The notes beneath the pieces are model-generated. The model was not told where the DNA came from. It searched no databases and worked only from the letters and a program-made list of their open reading frames with translations. The position numbers were made by a program, and so were the translations under genes. A stretch of DNA of 7,263 nt from Alphaproteobacteria bacterium (GTDB taxonomy: Bacteria; Pseudomonadota; Alphaproteobacteria; JAGOMX01), in the NCBI GenBank assembly GCA_016742295.1, contig JACVCA010000054.1, positions 1 to 7,263 of the forward strand, written 5' to 3'. Shown here piece after piece: positions 1 through 5,765 of this stretch (the stretch's first letter is position 1; every line of letters begins with the position of its first letter).

Positions 1-1035
1 GGGTGTTTGATTACTGAAGGGGCACGTGGAGAAGGAGGGTATATGACAAATGCTGAAGGCGAACGTTTTATGGAGCGTTATGCCCCCTCTGCAAAAGATT
101 TAGCTTCCCGTGATGTAGTAAGTCGTGCCATGACTATTGAAATTCTGGAAGGAAGAGGTATTGGAGCTCATAAAGATCACATTCATTTGCATTTGGAACA
201 TTTAGATCCTACTGTGCTTGCTGAGCGGCTGCCCGGTATCTCTGAGACTGCAAAAATCTTTGCGGGTATTGATGTAACTCGCCAACCAATTCCCGTCCTG
301 CCAACTGTTCATTATAATATGGGTGGGATTCCAACCAATATTCATGCAGAAGTTTTAAATCCGACAACTTCTGACCCCAATGCAATTGTCTCAGGTTTAA
401 TGGCTATTGGGGAGGCGGCTTGCGTTTCTGTTCATGGAGCCAATCGTCTGGGTACAAATTCGCTCTTGGATCTTATTGTGTTTGGCCGTGCAGCAGCACT
501 GCGTGCGGCAAAGATTTTAAAGCCTAATAGCTCTCATCCCAAATTTACCTCTCAAGGGGGAGAAACGGCCATCGAGCGTTTTGATCGCTTAAGATTTAAC
601 AAAGGCAATACAAAAACAGCTGAAATTCGCTTGGCAATGCAACGTTCAATGCAAAAACATTGTGCGGTGTTCCGAAGTCAACAGATTTTGGAACAAGGGA
701 TCAGCCATATCGAAAACCACATCGCTCAAATTCAAGATATTAATGTAAGCGACAAGTCCTTGATTTGGAATAGTGATTTAATAGAAGCGCTTGAACTTGA
801 AAACCTTTTGCCCCAAGCACTTGTAACAGCACACTCTGCTTTAAATCGTAAGGAAAGCCGGGGGGCACATGCTCGTGACGACTATCCAGATCGCGATGAT
901 AAGAATTGGTTAAAACATACAATCATACGCCTGGATGAGAAAAAGAAAGAAGTTGATATCGATTATAGACCAGTTGCGTTGAAAACTCTCTCTACAGATG
1001 TGAAGTTAGTCCCTCCAAAAGCAAGAGTATATTAA
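1..1035 (+). CDS. sdhA: Succinate dehydrogenase flavoprotein subunit SdhA (C-terminal part; 5' end outside window)
   Basis: This is the FAD-binding catalytic subunit of respiratory complex II, which oxidises succinate to fumarate at the inner face of the cytoplasmic membrane. The reading frame is open from base 1 (G-C-L-I-T-E-G-A-R-G-E-G-G-Y), so the TTG at 7 is an internal Leu codon, not a start. The 344 residues seen are roughly the last 58% of a family protein of about 595. Catalytic residues by comparison with E. coli SdhA are present: Arg286 equivalent in SRDVVSR (codon 109-111), His354 equivalent in PTVHYNMGG (codon 310-312), and Arg399 equivalent in GANRLGTNS (codon 445-447). The C-terminal FAD segment (GLMAIGEAACVSVHGANR) and the terminal PPKARVY typical of alphaproteobacteria and mitochondria follow. 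The missing N-terminus would hold the Rossmann fold and the His that covalently binds FAD. sdhB lies downstream in the usual order. Nothing in the visible part looks damaged. Confidence 0.98.
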   Translation, partial: GCLITEGARGEGGYMTNAEGERFMERYAPSAKDLASRDVVSRAMTIEILEGRGIGAHKDHIHLHLEHLDPTVLAERLPGISETAKIFAGIDVTRQPIPVLPTVHYNMGGIPTNIHAEVLNPTTSDPNAIVSGLMAIGEAACVSVHGANRLGTNSLLDLIVFGRAAALRAAKILKPNSSHPKFTSQGGETAIERFDRLRFNKGNTKTAEIRLAMQRSMQKHCAVFRSQQILEQGISHIENHIAQIQDINVSDKSLIWNSDLIEALELENLLPQALVTAHSALNRKESRGAHARDDYPDRDDKNWLKHTIIRLDEKKKEVDIDYRPVALKTLSTDVKLVPPKARVY

Positions 1036-1136
1036 ACGTGCTATATTCGACTTCTTTTTTCCCCCTCTTTGCAAATCGTTTAAAGTCACTGTAATATAAA
1101 AATTAAAATCCACCGCTCAAGGGCACAAGAAGAAAA

Positions 1137-1916
1137 ATGGTTCAATTCAGGCTTCCAAGAAATTCCAAGATTATTGAAGGCAAAACCTTTAAATTTTCTA
1201 AGCCTACGAGCACCCTTAAAATTTTTAAAATTTATCGTTGGGACCCTGAAACCTCTGATAATCCTCGCCTAGATACTTATGAAATTGATATCTCTACCTG
1301 TGGTCCTATGGTCTTAGATGCATTAATAAAAATTAAAAATGAGATTGATACCACTTTGACCTTTCGTAGATCTTGCCGGGAAGGAATTTGTGGAAGTTGC
1401 TCGATGAATATCAATGGCATAAATACGCTGGCTTGCATTCAGCCTATTGAAAATTTGGAAAATAAAATAAAAATTTACCCTCTACCCCATATGGAAGTTA
1501 TAAAAGACCTCGTGTCTAATTTGTCGCATGCTTACGCACAGTATGCTTCCATTAAACCTTGGTTAGATACGAAGACCCCTACAACCTCGGATCGGGAATG
1601 TTTACAAAGCCCCGAAGAACGTGCTGAACTGGACGGTAAATGGGAATGCATCTTATGTTTTTGTTGTACAACCAGTTGTCCAAGTTATTGGTGGAATGAA
1701 GAGCGCTATCTAGGACCTGCATCACTCCTACAAACTGAACGTTGGCTTGCTGATAGCCGCGATAAAAGTACCGAAGAAAGACTAGAAAAGCTAGAAGATC
1801 CCTTTAGTCTTTACCGCTGTCATACCATTATGAATTGCACAAAAACCTGTCCTAAAGGCCTTAATCCAGCAAAAGCTATTTCTAATATTAAAAAACGTAT
1901 GGTTAAGCGAAAATAA
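1137..1916 (+). CDS. sdhB: Succinate dehydrogenase iron-sulfur subunit SdhB
   Basis: This is the electron-transfer subunit of complex II, passing electrons from the SdhA flavin through three Fe-S clusters to ubiquinone at the membrane anchor. It has 259 residues, normal for the alphaproteobacterial/mitochondrial form. The [2Fe-2S] ligands are C80, C85, C88 and C100 (CREGICGSC plus a downstream Cys). The [4Fe-4S] ligands are C171, C174, C177 and C238, and the [3Fe-4S] ligands are C181, C228 and C234. Quinone-site residues match E. coli: P182, S183 and W186 (SCPSYWWN), and H229 and I231 (RCHTIMNC). The ATG is supported by the family-typical MVQF start; the ribosome site is weak (AAGGG at 1119-1123 is 13 nt away, and AAGAAGA lies only 3 nt from ATG). 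A small oddity is Phe175 between cluster ligands (CILCFCC), where Ala is common. The gene sits 101 nt after sdhA, probably in the same transcript, and ends 6 nt from the converging rmuC. Confidence 0.98.
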   Translation: MVQFRLPRNSKIIEGKTFKFSKPTSTLKIFKIYRWDPETSDNPRLDTYEIDISTCGPMVLDALIKIKNEIDTTLTFRRSCREGICGSCSMNINGINTLACIQPIENLENKIKIYPLPHMEVIKDLVSNLSHAYAQYASIKPWLDTKTPTTSDRECLQSPEERAELDGKWECILCFCCTTSCPSYWWNEERYLGPASLLQTERWLADSRDKSTEERLEKLEDPFSLYRCHTIMNCTKTCPKGLNPAKAISNIKKRMVKRK

Positions 1917-1922
1917 TAGTTT

Positions 1923-3332
1923 TTATGCTGCCTCACCTTCCTTCAATCCTAATTCTTCTAGAGATTCCAAATCCCGGGGGATTTGGTCAAGTTGAATCAA
2001 ATGTTCAATCTCATCACGAGGCGAAGTGGCTTCCAGTTCTTTGAACTTACGGGCACTTGGAAGCACACGCCGCTCGAGACTACCGACAGTATGGTTATAA
2101 GATTTCACTGCCATTCCTAAATCGCGTCCCAGCTTACTCATGTGTTTACCCATATCAGAGAGTCTTTTATAGATATCACGACCTAAATCGCTGATCTGTC
2201 GTGCATTGGCAGCCAAACTTTCTTGACGCCACCCATAAGCCACAGCATGTAACAGTGCAATCAGAGTCGAGGGTGTAGTCATAATAACCTTTTTTTCAAC
2301 TGCCAATTCAATTAAGTCGGGCTCATACTCAAGCGCTGCACTAAAAAAAGTTTCTCCAGGTAAAAACAATACCACAAATTCCGGTGAGGAGGCCAAAGGG
2401 AGTTGGTCCCAATAGGCACGGCTGCTTAATTGCAGAATATGCGTTCTTACTTGACGTGCATGTTGACGCAAATATTCAATGCGCTGGCCATCATTGGTTG
2501 CTTCAAGTGCTTCAAGATAAGCTGACAGAGGAGCTTTTGCATCAATTACAATCTGCTTATTACCTGGTAAGTTAACAATCATATCTGGACGCAAACGTCC
2601 ATCCTCAACCTCAAGATGAACTTGCTCAATAAAATCACAATGAGCGCTAAGGCCCGACATTTCACCAACTCGACGTAGTTGTATTTCTCCCCAACGCCCC
2701 CTCACAGCAGGCGCACGTAAAGCTTTTACTAGGTTTGCTGTCTCAAGCCGCAGCTCTTTTTGAGAAGCTACAAGATCTATGACTTGATGTTTGAGAACTT
2801 CATAAGAACTTAAACGAGCTTTTTCAAGTTCTTGAAGTTTGGCCTCAACCCCTCCTAAAACTTGTTTGACGGGATCCACAAGCTCGGAAATTGCCTTTTC
2901 GCGATGGTGTAAATCTTCTTGAGCACTTTGATGAAATTTAGCAAAGGTTGATTGGGCCAATTGTAAGAAGGATTGATTGCTTTGAGCCAGTGCATCGGCG
3001 GAAAGAGCCTTAAAAGTTGAAGTAAATCTACCCTCAGCTTCCTCAAGAAGTTTCATCTTGCTCACGACAACATTACGTTCTTGTTCCAAGGCAATTTTGA
3101 GCTCTGTTGCTTGGTTTTTTGCAAGGCTTAGTTCTTGATGAAGTTTTTCGACCCGTTGCTCAAGTTCAGGCACTCTTAAAGCTGTGGTTTCTGCAGCGAC
3201 ACGGTTCAAAGACTCCTCGTGCAAATACTCCTTTAATACTTCAATCTTCTGCCATACAACATAAAGGTATACGCCGCAGCTAATTGCTGAAACTGCCAAG
3301 CCTATTCCTAAAGAAAGGAAATCTATAGTCAT
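1923..3332 (-). CDS. rmuC: DNA recombination protein RmuC
   Basis: RmuC-family proteins limit recombination-driven inversions in E. coli; the core resembles PD-(D/E)XK nucleases, though the biochemical activity is not well defined. The 469 residues match the usual size (E. coli about 475). Order: an N-terminal hydrophobic segment at about 5-27 that should anchor it in the inner membrane; a long charged coiled coil at about 30-205 rich in Glu, Gln, Lys and Leu; then the RmuC core with RGRWGE (211-216), RPDM (248-251) and DAKAP (264-268), where D250, D264 and K266 fit a nuclease-like D...DxK arrangement; then a helical C-terminal region. The ATG is well supported by AAAGGA (3345-3340) 7 nt upstream. 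It is a single gene, divergent from the nucleoside transporter gene and convergent with sdhB. Its last codons contain a strong palindrome (1967-1986). No frameshift or lost motif is seen. Confidence 0.96.
   Translation of the reverse strand: MTIDFLSLGIGLAVSAISCGVYLYVVWQKIEVLKEYLHEESLNRVAAETTALRVPELEQRVEKLHQELSLAKNQATELKIALEQERNVVVSKMKLLEEAEGRFTSTFKALSADALAQSNQSFLQLAQSTFAKFHQSAQEDLHHREKAISELVDPVKQVLGGVEAKLQELEKARLSSYEVLKHQVIDLVASQKELRLETANLVKALRAPAVRGRWGEIQLRRVGEMSGLSAHCDFIEQVHLEVEDGRLRPDMIVNLPGNKQIVIDAKAPLSAYLEALEATNDGQRIEYLRQHARQVRTHILQLSSRAYWDQLPLASSPEFVVLFLPGETFFSAALEYEPDLIELAVEKKVIMTTPSTLIALLHAVAYGWRQESLAANARQISDLGRDIYKRLSDMGKHMSKLGRDLGMAVKSYNHTVGSLERRVLPSARKFKELEATSPRDEIEHLIQLDQIPRDLESLEELGLKEGEAA
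1967..1986. repeat. Perfect 9-bp palindrome within the 3' end of rmuC
   Basis: The arms CCAAATCCC (1967-1975) and GGGATTTGG (1978-1986) are perfect inverse complements around a central GG. As RNA it would fold as an 8-bp stem with a 4-nt loop. It lies 50 nt beyond the sdhB stop in the sense direction and inside the last 65 nt of rmuC. No U-tract follows on either strand, so it is not a textbook intrinsic terminator. It could still define or protect the 3' end of the sdhB transcript at this tight convergent junction. The structure is seen; the role is inference. Confidence 0.6.
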
Positions 3333-3375
3333 TTCATCATCCTTTGCATATTTATAAGCATCCTAAATTAAACTT

Positions 3376-3411
3376 AAGCATTCTTTTATACATATCGCAA
3401 AAAGAATGCTT
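3376..3411. repeat. Perfect 12-bp inverted repeat (candidate operator or leader hairpin)
   Basis: AAGCATTCTTTT (3376-3387) and AAAAGAATGCTT (3400-3411) are exact inverse complements separated by 12 nt. The arm centres are 24 bp apart, a little over two helical turns, which would suit a dimeric repressor bound on one face of the DNA. It lies between divergent genes and covers a possible -10 of rmuC. The stem is AT-rich with no T-run after it, and no gene is transcribed into it, so a terminator role is unlikely. The repeat is seen directly; an operator role is inference. Confidence 0.7.
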
Positions 3412-3493
3412 CCTAAACCTCTTGCCAGCCATTTTCCATTATGTAATCTATAGGCATCTACGATCGTTCATACAATATGATATCCAAAAAATG

Positions 3494-3499
3494 AAGGAG
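3494..3499 (+). promoter_or_regulatory. Ribosome binding site of the nucleoside transporter gene
   Basis: AAGGAG lies 5 nt before the ATG at 3505 but only 2 nt before the in-frame ATG at 3502. The spacing favours the second of the two adjacent start codons. Confidence 0.75.
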
Positions 3500-3504
3500 A
3501 CATG

Positions 3505-4776
3505 ATGGAACAAGTTAATTTCATCCTCATTGCACAAGGATTATTCGGCTTGTGCACATTTGTAACGATTGGATGGTTGTTAAGTGAAAATCGAGAAAAA
3601 ATCAATTATTTTTCTGCTTTAACAGGAATTGGCGTACAAATTTTATGCGCTCTTATTACGACACGTATTGAATGGGTTCGTGCAGGCTTTTTAAAAGCCA
3701 GTGAAGGAATTAATATTTTAAAAACAGCAACAATAAGTGGCACTAGCTTTGTTTTTGGTCATCTGGGGGGTGGGGACCTCCCTTTTGCACTTAAAGAAGG
3801 GAGTAATGCTTTTGTCTTTGCCTTTCAACCTCTTCCCATGATTATGGTTATAAGCGCCCTTTCGATGCTACTATTTCATTGGCGTATATTGCCAGCTATT
3901 GTTAGAGGTTTGTCGTGGGGATTTCGCAAAACACTTGGGATCGGTGGTGCGCTTGGTGTTTGTGCAGCTGCCAAGGTGTTTTTGGGGCAAACCGATGCGC
4001 CTCTTCTCATTCGTCCCTATTTAAACAAGCTGTCGCGAAGTGAGCTATTTACTGTCATGACAGCCGGCATGGCTACAACTTCCGCATCAATTATGATTTT
4101 GTATGCTACAATCCTAGAAAAAAAAATTTCTGATCCGATTAGCCATATTCTTACAGCTTCAATCATCAGTATTCCTGCAGCTATTGTTATATCGCGCCTG
4201 ATTGTTCCCCAGGAAGGAGCAACAACCGATGGTGATATGATCATGCCTTATCATTTTTCTAGTTCTATGGAGGCTGTTTCGCAAGGCGCATCTGATGGGA
4301 TGAAATTATTCTTAAGTATTATTGCCATGCTGGTGGTGATGTTGGCCCTTGTTGCATTTGTGAATGCAATATTAGAATCCCTTCCATTTGTCGATAATCA
4401 AGCTATCACCTTACAAAGGATTTTTGGGATGATCATGGCTCCTATTACCTGGTTGATGGGAATTACGTGGGAAGAAAGTTTTGCTGCAGGAAAGCTTTTA
4501 GGGACCAAGACAGTCTTAAATGAAGTAATAGCCTTTATTGATCTAACTCAGCTTCCTAAAGGTGAACTAAGCACCCGTTCCAATTTAATCATGATGTATG
4601 CCTTATGCGGATTTGCAAACTTTAGTAGTATCGGCATTCAAATTGGTGGGCTCGGAACAATGGCTCCTGAACGTCGCAGTGAAATTATATCTTTAGGATT
4701 TAAAGCATTAATCGCTGGAACGATTGCAAGTTGTATGAGTGGAACAGTAATCGGAATTTTAAGGTTGGGGGGTTAA
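3505..4776 (+). CDS. nupC: Concentrative nucleoside transporter (NupC/CNT family)
   Basis: This is an inner-membrane secondary transporter that imports nucleosides using an ion gradient. It has 423 residues from ATG 3505, or 424 from ATG 3502; the residue numbers here use 3502. It is strongly hydrophobic, with repeated membrane segments as expected for CNT proteins of 400-425 residues. Family signatures are present: GQTDAPLLIRPYL (162-174) followed by SRSELFTVMTAGMAT (178-192), LNEVIAF (339-345) and CGFANFSSIGIQIGG (369-383). By alignment with Vibrio cholerae CNT, the ribose-contacting Glu332, Asn368 and Ser371 correspond to E341, N373 and S376, and base-contacting Gln154 and Thr155 to Q163 and T164. 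Two departures stand out: the GQTE Glu is Asp (D165), and the sodium-ligand Asn four residues before the motif Gly is Lys (K158). Transport is therefore likely; strict sodium coupling is doubtful. The gene is alone on its strand, divergent from rmuC and convergent with recR. Confidence 0.93.
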   Translation: MEQVNFILIAQGLFGLCTFVTIGWLLSENREKINYFSALTGIGVQILCALITTRIEWVRAGFLKASEGINILKTATISGTSFVFGHLGGGDLPFALKEGSNAFVFAFQPLPMIMVISALSMLLFHWRILPAIVRGLSWGFRKTLGIGGALGVCAAAKVFLGQTDAPLLIRPYLNKLSRSELFTVMTAGMATTSASIMILYATILEKKISDPISHILTASIISIPAAIVISRLIVPQEGATTDGDMIMPYHFSSSMEAVSQGASDGMKLFLSIIAMLVVMLALVAFVNAILESLPFVDNQAITLQRIFGMIMAPITWLMGITWEESFAAGKLLGTKTVLNEVIAFIDLTQLPKGELSTRSNLIMMYALCGFANFSSIGIQIGGLGTMAPERRSEIISLGFKALIAGTIASCMSGTVIGILRLGG

Positions 4777-4801
4777 ATCTATTGAGCAGCCTTATAAGAG
4801 G

Positions 4802-5407
4802 TTAGCTTGTCTCACTGAAAGACCTTCGCGAGGCAAGAGCCGTTGAAAGCGTACCATCATCCAAATAATCCAGCTCTCCTCCAACAGGAACTCCATGTGC
4901 TAAGGCAGTAATTTTTACCTCAGCTAACTTCAAACGCTCCATAATATAATGAGCAGTGGTCTGACCTTCAACCGTAGCGTTAAGGGCCAGTATAATTTCT
5001 TGAACTTGAATTCTATGCACACGTTCTATAAGACCCTGTATTTTTAGGTCTTCGGGCCCAATACCATCAATAGCAGACAGGGTGCCACCAAGAATATGAT
5101 AACGCCCATGAAAGCAGCCGGTACGTTCTAGCGCCCAGAGATCAGCAACCTGCTCAACGACACAAATTATTGTGTTGTCACGTCGTGGATCTTGGCAAAC
5201 CAAACAAGGATCTTGCGTATCAAGATTCCCACATTGTACACAAGAACGTATGCTCTCATCTACTTTCAACATTGCATCTGCTAGAGGTTTTAAGAGACGA
5301 TCCTTATGCTTAATGAGATGAAGTGCTGCTCTGCGTCCAGAACGGGGACCAAGGCCAGGAATCTTCGCAAGATATTGGATAAGTTCATTTATTTCTGAGC
5401 CAATCAT
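4802..5407 (-). CDS. recR: Recombination mediator protein RecR
   Basis: RecR works with RecO (and RecF) to load RecA onto SSB-coated single-stranded DNA in gap repair; neither partner gene is in the window. It has 201 residues, the usual length. Order: a helix-hairpin-helix segment (IPGLGPRSGRRAALHL, 16-31) for DNA binding; a Cys4 zinc finger with C56, C59, C68 and C71; a Toprim domain from about 80 to 175 with E85 in ICVVE and the NATVEGQTTAHYI segment (143-155); and the C-terminal AHGVPVGGELDYLD (170-183). The ATG is 18 nt after the ybaB stop. No clear Shine-Dalgarno is visible upstream, so translation may depend on coupling to ybaB. It is the last gene of dnaX-ybaB-recR, a conserved arrangement in many bacteria. 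No recognisable terminator hairpin follows in the 25 nt before the nucleoside transporter stop. Confidence 0.97.
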   Translation of the reverse strand: MIGSEINELIQYLAKIPGLGPRSGRRAALHLIKHKDRLLKPLADAMLKVDESIRSCVQCGNLDTQDPCLVCQDPRRDNTIICVVEQVADLWALERTGCFHGRYHILGGTLSAIDGIGPEDLKIQGLIERVHRIQVQEIILALNATVEGQTTAHYIMERLKLAEVKITALAHGVPVGGELDYLDDGTLSTALASRRSFSETS

Positions 5408-5425
5408 TATTTTTTAATCATCGTT

Positions 5426-5749
5426 TTAAAAGGGAAGTTTAAAATTTCCGGGTAAGGGTAATCCACCCGTTAATTGAACCATTTCTTCTGACATCATTTT
5501 GTCAGCTTTCATCTTAGCATCATTGCAAGCCGCCACAATTAAATCTTCTAAGATCTCAATTTCTTTTGGATTTAATAATGTGGGGTCAATCGTTATACTT
5601 TTTAGCTCTCCCTTACCATTAATTACAGCAACGACCATTCCCCCCCCAGAGTTCCCCTCTACGGTCACTTCAGCTAGTTTTTCTTGCATTAGCGTCATTT
5701 TTGATTGTATTTCTTGAGCCTGTTTAATCATGTTTTTAAAATTCTTCAT
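5426..5749 (-). CDS. ybaB: YbaB/EbfC family nucleoid-associated protein
   Basis: This is a small DNA-binding protein of the YbaB/EbfC family, which forms a tweezer-like dimer and coats DNA; its exact cellular role is unsettled. The frame is open further upstream to an ATG at 5779, but that would overlap the end of dnaX. The ATG at 5749 has AAGGAAG 6 nt before it and gives 107 residues, the family norm. Seen from that start (MKNFKNMIKQAQEIQSKM): an N-terminal amphipathic helix rich in Lys, Gln and Met; a central beta region with GNSGGGMVVAVINGKGEL and ITIDPTLL; then a helix (EDLIVAACNDAKMKADKM); and the characteristic end GGLPLPGNFKLPF. It lies 16 nt after dnaX and 18 nt before recR, on the same strand, so the three are almost certainly cotranscribed. 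Confidence 0.95.
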   Translation of the reverse strand: MKNFKNMIKQAQEIQSKMTLMQEKLAEVTVEGNSGGGMVVAVINGKGELKSITIDPTLLNPKEIEILEDLIVAACNDAKMKADKMMSEEMVQLTGGLPLPGNFKLPF

Positions 5750-5755
5750 GTCTAA

Positions 5756-5762
5756 CTTCCTT
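5756..5762 (-). promoter_or_regulatory. Ribosome binding site fixing the ybaB start
   Basis: AAGGAAG (read on the minus strand) stands 6 nt before the ATG at 5749 and begins just after the dnaX stop TAG (5768-5766). It supports the short 107-residue form over the longer frame starting at 5779, which has no such signal. Confidence 0.8.
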
Positions 5763-5765
5763 TTT

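Larger units (their letters stand above)
3333..3504. promoter_or_regulatory. Divergent promoter region between rmuC and the nucleoside transporter gene
   Basis: These 172 nt must hold the start signals for both divergent genes. On the plus strand TACAAT (3471-3476) is a fair -10 candidate for the transporter gene, giving a short leader, but no good -35 lies 16-18 nt upstream. TTGCCA (3422-3427) resembles a -35 but has no well-placed -10. On the minus strand TATAAA occurs at 3390-3385 (overlapping the left arm and loop of the inverted repeat) and at 3356-3351; the second would start transcription on top of the rmuC ribosome site, so the first is more plausible. AAGCAT occurs at 3356-3361 and 3376-3381 (20 bp apart), and its inverse ATGCTT at 3406-3411. 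TCCTAAA recurs at 3361-3367 and 3411-3417. No ORF of note is present. Exact promoters cannot be fixed from sequence alone. Confidence 0.5.

Noticed and set aside
1069..1100. Possible sdhB promoter (TTGCAA at 1069-1074 and TATAAA at 1095-1100)
   Set aside because: The spacing is 20 nt and the -35 match is poor; sdhB is more simply read from the sdh operon transcript.
4791..4798. CTTATAAG palindrome as a terminator between the nucleoside transporter gene and recR
   Set aside because: It has only 4-bp arms with no loop, is AT-rich, and has no T-run.
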